DNA of 5,054 nucleotides. Origin: Nostocaceae cyanobacterium CSSed10_463m (GTDB taxonomy: Bacteria > Cyanobacteriota > Cyanobacteriia > Cyanobacteriales > Nostocaceae). The DNA is taken from contig PWQB01000244.1 in assembly GCA_003556955.1 (NCBI GenBank), forward strand, positions 1-5,054, in the 5' to 3' direction. The notes beneath the pieces were generated by a model, which was not told the DNA's origin, did no database searches, and saw only the letters and a program-made list of their open reading frames with translations. The translations under genes were made by a program, and so were the position numbers. Positions within the stretch are counted from its first letter, which is position 1. Every line of letters begins with the position of its first letter. This document shows, in pieces, positions 1 through 4,805 of this stretch.

Positions 1-82
1 GTCATTGGTCATTGGTCATTAGTCATTGGTCATTGGTCATTGGTCATTGGTCATTGGTCATTGGTCATTGGTCATTGGTCAT
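1..82. repeat. Heptanucleotide tandem array, unit GTCATTG
   Basis: Eleven complete 7-bp units plus five bases of a twelfth run without interruption from the first base of the window. Every unit is GTCATTG except the third (15-21), which is GTCATTA. The array starts at the window edge, so it probably continues upstream and its true copy number is unknown. Short tandem heptamer repeats are a known feature of heterocyst-forming cyanobacterial genomes. It lies downstream of the plsC-like gene, outside any coding region. No function can be read from the sequence; copy number in such arrays is expected to vary between strains through slippage. Confidence 0.97.
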
Positions 83-102
83 GAGGAATTTATAATAATC
101 CC

Positions 103-149
103 CCCATTACCCAGTACCCAATACCCAGTACCCAGTCCCCAGTCCCCAG
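103..149. repeat. Heptanucleotide tandem array, unit CCCAGTA/C
   Basis: Six full heptamers and a five-base remainder: CCCATTA, CCCAGTA, CCCAATA, CCCAGTA, CCCAGTC, CCCAGTC, CCCAG. The units are less uniform than in the neighbouring GTCATTG array and drift from CCCAGTA to CCCAGTC along the array. It is separated from that array by about 20 bp of AT-rich DNA and lies about 40 bp beyond the stop codon of the acyltransferase gene. It has the same 7-bp period as the other arrays but an unrelated unit. The sequence suggests no coding or regulatory role. Confidence 0.93.
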
Positions 150-190
150 ATAAGTAATTATGGCATCATATTTTTGGGAATTGCTGATGG

Positions 191-910
191 TTAATGACTT
201 AATTTTTCCAGAATTAATGTTAAATCTGAAGTGATATTATGGGCTTTTTGTTTAAGTTTACCACTACTGTAATCAGAAACTTTAATCGGCTTGCCAATCT
301 CAATTTTCACCCCTGTACCCCATTGGGGATAAGGCTGAGTATAGTTAATCCCAATGGGAATAATTTTCACATTCAATCCTGAGTGCAAAGATTCAGCCTT
401 TAAAGATAAACGAGCAATTCCCGGTTTTAATGGATGAACTTGACCATCACGATAAATATCGCCTTCGGGATAAATAACTAATATTTCTTCTTCTTCCAAT
501 AATTTCACTGCATGACGTAAAGTACCAATGGCGGGATGTTCTGGGTCTACGGGAAATCCTCCCATTTTTCGGACTATCAAACCTTGCAATCCTTGACACT
601 CGTTGATTGTCACCATAAATCGCAGGTGTCGCCCGGTGACACAACGCCCAGTAGCATAAGCTAAGAGCAAGGGGTCCCAACGTGAGCGATGGGTAGGAGC
701 GAGGATCACAGGGCCAGTTAAGGGAATATTTTCCTGTCCGGTGATTTCAATGCCGCCAAAATATAATGGTAAAACGAAATGCCGCCCTAAGAAATACAAT
801 AAGGGACTTAACCAAGGAGACACTTTTGAGGTAGTATCAGCTACCTGTGTTTTGCCCTGGGTACTAGCTGGTGTTTTTTGCCCAGTCTGGCTGGAAGTAT
901 AAATTTGCAT
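191..910 (-). CDS. plsC: PlsC-type 1-acyl-glycerol-3-phosphate acyltransferase
   Basis: Predicted membrane-associated acyltransferase of the PlsC/LPLAT family. Members transfer an acyl group, usually to lysophosphatidic acid, to make phosphatidic acid for glycerolipid synthesis. With ATG at 910 the product has 239 residues. After a Ser/Thr/Gln-rich N-terminus (1-31) comes a hydrophobic stretch (about 32-52), probably the membrane anchor. The HxxxxD catalytic box is THRSRWD (H74, D79), GGFPVD follows at 117-122, the glycerol-phosphate-binding motif appears as YPEGD (147-151) with a following Arg, and IPIG is at 184-187. All four blocks are in family order. The second block reads EGD rather than the common EGT, so the exact acyl acceptor is uncertain. 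A TTG at 943 would add 11 residues and has an AGG a few bases upstream; the ATG has no clear Shine-Dalgarno, so the start is unresolved. It is the last gene of the minus-strand block, 97 bp after tadA. Family confidence is high; substrate is inferred. Confidence 0.88.
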   Translation of the reverse strand: MQIYTSSQTGQKTPASTQGKTQVADTTSKVSPWLSPLLYFLGRHFVLPLYFGGIEITGQENIPLTGPVILAPTHRSRWDPLLLAYATGRCVTGRHLRFMVTINECQGLQGLIVRKMGGFPVDPEHPAIGTLRHAVKLLEEEEILVIYPEGDIYRDGQVHPLKPGIARLSLKAESLHSGLNVKIIPIGINYTQPYPQWGTGVKIEIGKPIKVSDYSSGKLKQKAHNITSDLTLILEKLSH

Positions 911-998
911 GGTGGTGGTAGCTGCTGCATCCCATAGATACAAAGAAACCTGATTAATTACACCGTAGTTTTTCTTTGGTAACTTGTGTTAAAGCTAC

Positions 999-1020
999 TG
1001 GACAGTTTTATCTCTGTCCG
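999..1020 (-). terminator. Small stem-loop over the tadA stop codon
   Basis: GGACAG (1000-1005) and CTGTCC (1014-1019) form a perfect 6-bp inverted repeat with an 8-base spacer, extendable by one wobble pair. The tadA TAA stop (1008-1010) sits in the loop. No T-run follows on the minus strand, so it is a weak candidate for intrinsic termination. It could instead act as a 3'-end stabilising or processing structure between tadA and the acyltransferase gene. Confidence 0.25.
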
Positions 1021-1502
1021 TTATTTTTCTGACGATGATGCAGAAACCAAGTTTGTAATTGTTGGCGACACTGAGATTCTAAAATTCCTCCCATAACTCG
1101 CAAACGATGATTAGAAGCAGCGCTATCAGGTATGTTACTCACGGTACGAATAGCACCTGTTTTGGTATCGTCTACGCCATAAATGAGCATTCCTAAGCGT
1201 GCTTGCACAATTGCACCTGCACACATGGGACAAGGTTCGAGGGTGACATACATGGTGCATTGATTTAAACGCCAATTGTCTAAAGTTTTTGTAGCTGCTC
1301 TTAAAGCGATGATTTCTGCGTGTGCTGTGGGGTCTTTGTCGCGTTCTTTTCTGTTTTCCCCGGTAGCAATTAAGTTTTGATTAGCATCAATAATTACAGC
1401 GCCAACGGGGACTTCACCGACTGCACCAGCTTTTGCTGCTAGTTCTAAGGCGCGTGTCATCCATTGGCGATGTTTGTCATATTCTGGATATTCGCTGAAC
1501 AT
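1008..1502 (-). CDS. tadA: tRNA-specific adenosine deaminase TadA
   Basis: Cytoplasmic zinc-dependent deaminase that converts the wobble adenosine A34 of tRNA-Arg(ACG) to inosine, so one tRNA can read several CGN codons; it is normally essential. The 164-residue product has the full cytidine/deoxycytidylate-deaminase signature: EVPVGAVI (30-37), HAE at 61-63 (H61 zinc ligand, E63 proton shuttle) and PCPMC at 90-94 (C91 and C94 zinc ligands). The length matches bacterial TadA. I chose ATG at 1502 because AAGGGG (1506-1511 on the complement) lies just upstream and the product then begins like known TadA proteins. An in-frame GTG at 1520 would add six residues but lacks a ribosome binding site. 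It follows grxC after 110 bp, most of which is a palindromic repeat, and may be co-transcribed with it. No key residue is missing. A guanine or cytosine deaminase is less likely given the spacing of the motifs and the close TadA resemblance. Confidence 0.93.
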   Translation of the reverse strand: MFSEYPEYDKHRQWMTRALELAAKAGAVGEVPVGAVIIDANQNLIATGENRKERDKDPTAHAEIIALRAATKTLDNWRLNQCTMYVTLEPCPMCAGAIVQARLGMLIYGVDDTKTGAIRTVSNIPDSAASNHRLRVMGGILESQCRQQLQTWFLHHRQKNNGQR

Positions 1503-1529
1503 TTTCCCCTTATACAACACATTTCATGG

Positions 1530-1610
1530 GTAGGTTGGGTTAAGCGCAGCGCAACCCAACACCTAAAGACGTTGGTATTGTTGGGTTTCACTACGTTCTA
1601 CCCAACCTAC
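1530..1610. repeat. Palindromic MITE-like intergenic repeat
   Basis: Two 31-bp arms (1530-1560 and 1580-1610) are inverted copies of each other with 25 of 31 positions matching, around a 19-base centre. The outer ends GTAGGTTGGGT / ACCCAACCTAC and the inner ends AACCCAAC / GTTGGGTT match perfectly; the six mismatches lie in the middle. Repeats of this type (GTAGGTTGGG... with AACCCAAC blocks) are abundant between genes in many cyanobacteria, and stray reading frames across them give spurious small proteins. Flanks ATTTCATG (1521-1528) and ATTTATG (1611-1617) could be a decayed target-site duplication. No transposase is encoded. It begins two bases beyond the grxC stop and ends 27 bases before the tadA start codon, so a grxC-tadA transcript would contain it as a long hairpin. 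Confidence 0.85.
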
Positions 1611-1612
1611 AT

Positions 1613-1930
1613 TTATGCAATTGCTGGCTGGGCTAAAAGTGGGTCGAGTTGACCTTTTGTATCTAGTTGATAAAGGTCATCACAACCACCGATGTGCTGA
1701 TTGTTAATAAAAATTTGTGGTACTGAGCGCCGACCGTTGGCACGTTCTGCCATTTTGTCTCTTGCTGCTGCATCGCCATCGATTTTGTATTCTGTAAATT
1801 CTACACCTTTCCACCAGAGCAACATTTTGGCACGAATGCAATAAGGGCAGGTGTGCCAGGTGTATATTTCTACATTGGCTTTGACTTGTTCGGGATGGCG
1901 ACCTAAAAGGGAGTTGAGAAGATTTAGCAT
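1613..1930 (-). CDS. grxC: Glutaredoxin 3-type dithiol glutaredoxin
   Basis: Small soluble thiol-disulfide oxidoreductase that uses glutathione to reduce protein disulfides and glutathionylated proteins. The 105-residue product has a single thioredoxin-fold glutaredoxin domain from about residue 19. It shows the dithiol active site CPYC (C28-C31), the cis-proline loop RRSVPQIFI with P71 (glutathione binding), and the GGCDD motif at 81-85 that also contacts glutathione. An N-terminal extension of about 18 residues (LLNSLLGRHPEQ region) precedes the first strand; I recall similar extensions in cyanobacterial GrxC proteins. The ATG at 1930 is the natural start, although no strong Shine-Dalgarno precedes it. 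It is divergent from glpX across a 275-bp spacer and is the first gene of the minus-strand block ahead of tadA. The CPYC site separates it from monothiol CGFS glutaredoxins. In vivo targets cannot be read from the sequence. Confidence 0.94.
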   Translation of the reverse strand: MLNLLNSLLGRHPEQVKANVEIYTWHTCPYCIRAKMLLWWKGVEFTEYKIDGDAAARDKMAERANGRRSVPQIFINNQHIGGCDDLYQLDTKGQLDPLLAQPAIA

Positions 1931-1980
1931 AGGTTGATTTTATGTGTGATTACTTCTAGCTTAATTGTCAGCAGTTGTAT

Positions 1981-2029
1981 TTGATGATAGTGCGGGTGTA
2001 CTATATAGAAAGATTTATGTAACTATACT
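1981..2029 (+). promoter_or_regulatory. Candidate glpX-side promoter elements
   Basis: Two sigma-70-like possibilities lie in the grxC-glpX spacer. TTGATG (1981-1986) and TATAGA (2004-2009) are 17 bp apart, each four of six to consensus. A better isolated -10-like TATACT lies at 2024-2029 but has no good -35 at the right distance. The first would place the transcript start before the Shine-Dalgarno of the small ORF at 2042; the second would start transcription beyond it. An 8-bp perfect palindrome, CTATATAG, spans 2001-2008 and overlaps the first -10. No NtcA-type GTA-N8-TAC site was found here by eye. Confidence 0.35.
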
Positions 2030-2041
2030 CAAGGAAAAAAA

Positions 2042-2158
2042 ATGACTGTAATGCCCATGATGCGGGCAATTATCGAGATTAAGCAGCAAAACTTAACACT
2101 TGTGTTTCTAGATAGTATTTCCCAGGTGTATCCGCCCTTTGGTAGACTTGAAGACTGA
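2042..2158 (+). CDS. Possible 38-codon small ORF upstream of glpX
   Basis: An ATG at 2042 opens a 38-codon frame ending in TGA at 2156-2158, 47 bp before the glpX start. AAGGA (2031-2035) lies six bases upstream of the ATG, a usable Shine-Dalgarno and better placed than those of several real genes here. The predicted peptide begins MTVMPMMRAIIEIKQQ, has a hydrophobic middle (LTLVFLDSI) and ends near YPPFGRLED. It has no recognisable domain, signal peptide or cysteine. A hairpin (2049-2056 with 2064-2072, one bulged base) falls at its first codons. It could be a small protein or leader peptide coupled to glpX expression, a gene remnant, or a chance frame. I do not recognise the peptide, and only conservation or ribosome profiling could decide. 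Confidence 0.3.
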   Translation: MTVMPMMRAIIEIKQQNLTLVFLDSISQVYPPFGRLED

Positions 2159-2205
2159 AATAGGCAGATAAAAGAGTTCAGTTTACCAGTTAAGAGGGTG
2201 ACTCT
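2154..2205 (+). promoter_or_regulatory. glpX leader: stem-loops and ribosome binding site
   Basis: The glpX Shine-Dalgarno is AAGAGGG (2192-2198), seven bases before the GTG start. Upstream is a perfect 6-bp inverted repeat, ACTGAA (2154-2159) and TTCAGT (2177-2182), whose left arm includes the small-ORF stop codon. The Shine-Dalgarno itself lies in a short AGAG (2193-2196) / CTCT (2202-2205) repeat ending at the base before GTG. GAGT (2174-2177) could alternatively pair with ACTC (2201-2204). The ribosome binding site is well supported; regulation by these weak structures is only a possibility. Confidence 0.4.
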
Positions 2206-3243
2206 GTGGAAAATACACTTGGATTAGAGATTATTGAGGTTGTAGAGCAAGCAGCGATCGCTTCCTCAAAGTGGATGGGTAAAGGCGAAAAAAACATTGC
2301 TGACCAAGTAGCAGTGGAAGCCATGCGGGAGCGGATGAACAAAATCTATATGCGGGGACGCATTGTGATTGGTGAAGGCGAACGCGACGAAGCACCCATG
2401 CTCTACATTGGGGAAGAAGTGGGTATCTGTACCCAAGCAGATGCAAAAAACTTCTGTAACCCTGATGAATTAATTGAAATTGATATTGCTGTTGACCCTT
2501 GCGAAGGTACTAACTTAGTAGCCTACGGTCAAAACGGTTCAATGGCAGTTTTGGCAATTTCCGAAAAAGGTGGTTTATTTGCTGCGCCTGACTTCTACAT
2601 GAAGAAATTGGCTGCACCAGCTTTAGCAAAAGGTAAAGTAGATATTAACAAGTCAGCTACTGAAAACCTCAAAATCTTATCTGAGTGCTTAAACCGTTCT
2701 GTAGAGGAATTGGTAGTTGTGGTGATGGATCGTCCCCGCCACAAGGAACTCATTCAAGAAATTCGCACCGCCGGCGCACGTGTCAGATTGATCAGTGATG
2801 GTGACGTTTCTGCGGCTATTTCCTGCGGTTTTGAAGGTACTAATATCCATGCTTTAATGGGTATCGGTGCTGCACCAGAAGGGGTAATCTCAGCTGCGGC
2901 TATGCGTTGCTTGGGAGGACATTTCCAAGGACAATTGATTTATGACCCGGCTGTGGTTCAAACTGGCTTGATTGGTGAAAGCAAGGAAGGTAACCTCGCA
3001 CGCTTGACGGAAATGGGCATTACTGACCCTGATAAGGTTTATGATGCTCATGAGTTAGCTTCTGGGGAAACTGTTCTGTTTGCTGCTTGCGGTATTACCC
3101 CCGGTACTCTCATGGAAGGTGTCCGCTTCTTCAACGGTGGTGCGAGAACTCAAAGTTTGGTAATTTCTAACCAGTCTAAAACAGTTCGCTTTGTTGATAC
3201 TGTGCATTTGTTTAACGAACCTAAGCGTCTGCAATTGCACTAG
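2206..3243 (+). CDS. glpX: Class II FBPase/SBPase, GlpX type
   Basis: Bifunctional fructose-1,6-bisphosphatase/sedoheptulose-1,7-bisphosphatase. In cyanobacteria this GlpX-family enzyme removes the C1 phosphate from both sugars to regenerate Calvin-cycle intermediates in the cytoplasm. The 345-residue product is full length. It has [12 protein letters not shown] (55-66), the metal-binding VDPCEGTN (96-103, with D97 and E100), SDGDVSAA (197-204), GAAPEGVI (221-228) and a conserved C-terminal [10 protein letters not shown] segment (308-317). C75 and C99 correspond, as far as I recall, to the cysteines implicated in redox control of the Synechocystis enzyme; AMP inhibition is also known for that family. 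The start is GTG, supported by AAGAGGG seven bases upstream and by the typical [13 protein letters not shown]-terminus. Codon 17-19 region contains a HIP1 site. A terminator-like hairpin follows, so co-transcription with hemA downstream is uncertain. Nothing is truncated. Confidence 0.97.
   Translation: MENTLGLEIIEVVEQAAIASSKWMGKGEKNIADQVAVEAMRERMNKIYMRGRIVIGEGERDEAPMLYIGEEVGICTQADAKNFCNPDELIEIDIAVDPCEGTNLVAYGQNGSMAVLAISEKGGLFAAPDFYMKKLAAPALAKGKVDINKSATENLKILSECLNRSVEELVVVVMDRPRHKELIQEIRTAGARVRLISDGDVSAAISCGFEGTNIHALMGIGAAPEGVISAAAMRCLGGHFQGQLIYDPAVVQTGLIGESKEGNLARLTEMGITDPDKVYDAHELASGETVLFAACGITPGTLMEGVRFFNGGARTQSLVISNQSKTVRFVDTVHLFNEPKRLQLH
2254..2261. repeat. HIP1 octamer GCGATCGC
   Basis: Perfect GCGATCGC palindrome inside the glpX coding region. 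HIP1 is strongly over-represented in many cyanobacterial genomes and often contributes to methylation-associated sequence patterns; it does not mark a gene boundary here. Confidence 0.95.
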
Positions 3244-3326
3244 TAATTTCAGATTGTCGGGAGTTGGTTTCCAGGGTTGAGTTATATTTTCTTTCTTGGT
3301 GAAGGCTATTTGTGACTCCGCCCGTG

Positions 3327-3397
3327 CTAGGTACTGAGGACTGGGTGATGAGGAATTATGTTTCTCAACGCTCATTCTCACCTCAGTCCTAGTTTTT
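3327..3397 (+). terminator. Terminator-like stem-loop after glpX
   Basis: CTAGGTACTGAGG (3327-3339) pairs with CCTCAGTCCTAG (3381-3392), giving twelve base pairs with one bulged T. TTTTT follows immediately at 3393-3397, as in a rho-independent terminator. The 41-base apical region is long but can pair further: TGA (3346-3348) with TCA (3378-3380), and TGAG (3349-3352) with CTCA (3371-3374). The large loop is unusual, so it may be an inefficient terminator, a processing site, or a repeat-derived structure. If it terminates, hemA needs its own promoter in 3398-3481. Confidence 0.55.
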
Positions 3398-3424
3398 AGC
3401 CAATTTCTGCTCACATTAATGCAA

Positions 3425-3459
3425 AATAATCAATAATCAATCATCAATAATCAACAATC
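3425..3459. repeat. Heptanucleotide tandem array, unit AATAATC
   Basis: Five consecutive heptamers: AATAATC, AATAATC, AATCATC, AATAATC, AACAATC. This is the third period-7 array of the window and again has a different unit. It ends 22 bp before the hemA ATG, so it falls in the likely 5' untranslated or promoter region of hemA, where a change in copy number would move upstream elements in 7-bp steps. No clear hemA Shine-Dalgarno or -35/-10 pair could be seen between it and the start codon. Confidence 0.85.
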
Positions 3460-3481
3460 CATTACCAATTAGCGATAAATA

Positions 3482-4768
3482 ATGAATATTGCAGTGGTGG
3501 GGTTAAGCCATAAAACAGCCCCAGTTGAAATCCGGGAAAAGCTGAGTATTCCAGAACCACAAACTGAAGGTGCGATCGCTCAACTGAGTAGCTATCCCCA
3601 TATTGATGAGGTAGCGATACTTAGCACTTGTAACCGTCTGGAAATTTATATTGTTACCAGTGAAACTGAACAAGGTATCAAGGAAGTAACTCAGTTTCTC
3701 TCGGAACACAGCAAGTTACCTGTAAATTCTCTGCGTCAACATTTGTTTATGTTGCTCCATGATGATGCAGTGATGCACTTAATGCGGGTTGCAGCAGGTT
3801 TAGATAGCTTGGTGCTGGGAGAAGGTCAAATTCTGGCTCAGGTGAAAAATACTCATAAAGTCGGTCAGCAATATAACGGTATAAAAACGATTCTCAATCG
3901 ATTATTTAAACAAGCTTTAACTGCTGGTAAGCGTGTCCGCACTGAAACGAGCATTGGTACTGGTGCGGTTTCTATTAGTTCGGCGGCTGTGGAATTGGCT
4001 CAAATTAAGGCTGATAATTTGGCGGCTTGTCGGGTGGCGATTTTGGGGGCTGGGAAAATGTCCCGCTTGCTGGTACAACACTTGATTTCTAAGGGTGCTG
4101 GACAAATTAGCATTGTCAACCGCTCTCAACAACGCGCTCAGGAATTAGCCCAACTTTACCCGGAACAGTCTATTCAAACTCATACCCTCGCAGAGATGAT
4201 GACTGTAATTTCCGAAAGTGATGTAGTGTTTACCAGCACTTCTGCAACTGAGCCAATTTTGGATCGCGCCAAGCTAGAACCGATTTTAGATGCTCATCGC
4301 GGTTTGATGTTATTTGATATTTCTGTCCCCCGTAATGTCCACAGTGATGTCAATGAGTTAGCTAATGTGCAAGCTTTTAATGTGGACGATTTAAAGGCGG
4401 TGGTGGCGCAAAATTACGAAAGTCGCCGCAAGATGGCGCAGGAAGCGGAAAAGCTGTTAGATGAAGAGGTGGAAGCTTTTGATATCTGGTGGCGATCGCT
4501 GGAAACTGTCTCTACTATTAGTTGTTTACGTAATAAAATTGAAACAATCCGCGAACAAGAGTTAGAAAAAGCTTTATCCCGTTTGGGTTCTGAGTTTGGG
4601 GACAAACATCACGAAGTCATTGAGGCTTTGACTAGAGGTATTGTGAATAAAATATTACATGATCCTATGGTGCAATTACGCGCACAGCAGGATGTGGAGG
4701 CTAGACGCAGCTGTATGCGAACTCTACAAACGCTGTTTAATTTAGATGCGGGTGAGCAATTTAGCTGA
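3482..4768 (+). CDS. hemA: Glutamyl-tRNA reductase
   Basis: NADPH-dependent reduction of glutamyl-tRNA(Glu) to glutamate-1-semialdehyde, the first committed and usually rate-controlling step of the C5 pathway to 5-aminolevulinate, heme, chlorophyll and bilins. The 428-residue product has all three family domains. The catalytic N-terminal domain has [14 protein letters not shown] (7-20) and STCNRLE (48-54) with nucleophile C50, followed by [16 protein letters not shown] (107-122). The NADPH-binding Rossmann domain has ILGAGKMS (187-194) and VNRS (212-215), and ends near FDISVPRNV (278-286). A helical dimerisation domain occupies about 315-425. Length and start match cyanobacterial GluTR, and [14 protein letters not shown] is the typical N-terminus. 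No obvious Shine-Dalgarno precedes the ATG, which is common in cyanobacteria. It lies 238 bp after glpX and converges on the ArsR-like gene with a 23-bp gap. Two HIP1 sites lie inside it. No anomaly was seen. Confidence 0.98.
   Translation: MNIAVVGLSHKTAPVEIREKLSIPEPQTEGAIAQLSSYPHIDEVAILSTCNRLEIYIVTSETEQGIKEVTQFLSEHSKLPVNSLRQHLFMLLHDDAVMHLMRVAAGLDSLVLGEGQILAQVKNTHKVGQQYNGIKTILNRLFKQALTAGKRVRTETSIGTGAVSISSAAVELAQIKADNLAACRVAILGAGKMSRLLVQHLISKGAGQISIVNRSQQRAQELAQLYPEQSIQTHTLAEMMTVISESDVVFTSTSATEPILDRAKLEPILDAHRGLMLFDISVPRNVHSDVNELANVQAFNVDDLKAVVAQNYESRRKMAQEAEKLLDEEVEAFDIWWRSLETVSTISCLRNKIETIREQELEKALSRLGSEFGDKHHEVIEALTRGIVNKILHDPMVQLRAQQDVEARRSCMRTLQTLFNLDAGEQFS
3572..3579. repeat. HIP1 octamer GCGATCGC
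   Basis: Perfect HIP1 palindrome within the 5' part of hemA, in the Gly-Ala-Ile-Ala codons of the N-terminal domain. It supports cyanobacterial origin. Confidence 0.95.
4492..4499. repeat. HIP1 octamer GCGATCGC
   Basis: Perfect HIP1 palindrome in the 3' third of hemA, overlapping the Trp-Arg-Ser-Leu codons at the start of the dimerisation domain helices. Confidence 0.95.
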
Positions 4769-4774
4769 ATTGTC

Positions 4775-4805
4775 GGACAGGGGTGATAAAATTATCCCCT
4801 TGTCC
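4775..4805. terminator. Hairpin between convergent hemA and arsR-like genes
   Basis: GGACAGGGG-T-GATA (4775-4788) pairs with TATC-CCC-T-TGTCC (4793-4805). This gives thirteen pairs including one G-U (4780 with 4800, as read on the plus strand), one bulged T (4784) and an AAAT loop (4789-4792). It starts seven bases after the hemA stop and contains the stop codon of the ArsR-like gene, so it sits where a shared bidirectional terminator is expected. Neither side has a T-run, so efficient intrinsic termination is uncertain; it may instead protect the 3' ends. Confidence 0.5.

Noticed and set aside
1..82. CRISPR-like array
   Set aside because: The units are contiguous 7-mers with no spacers, so this is a simple tandem repeat.
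447..680. Minus-strand alternative-frame ORF inside the acyltransferase gene
   Set aside because: It overlaps the HxxxxD and YPEGD coding region in another frame; its sequence is an Arg-rich shifted reading of those motifs.
1464..1652. Plus-strand open frame of 62 codons across the grxC-tadA spacer
   Set aside because: It is antisense to the start of tadA and the end of grxC and reads through the palindromic repeat, giving the WVGWVKRSATQ-type peptide typical of spurious translations of this repeat.
2231..2446. Minus-strand open frame of 71 codons inside glpX
   Set aside because: It lies wholly antisense to the conserved catalytic part of glpX and has no independent support.
3283..3288. TATATT as a hemA -10 box
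   Set aside because: No reasonable -35 at 16-18 bp spacing, and it lies upstream of the terminator-like hairpin.
3055..3414. Minus-strand open frame of 119 codons over the 3' end of glpX
   Set aside because: About half is antisense to conserved glpX codons and the rest crosses the hairpin spacer. It has no recognisable domain, so I treat it as a shadow.
3917..4132. Minus-strand open frames inside hemA (also 3503-3709 and 4414-4605)
   Set aside because: All are antisense to well-conserved GluTR domains, are low in recognisable protein features and have no independent ribosome binding context.
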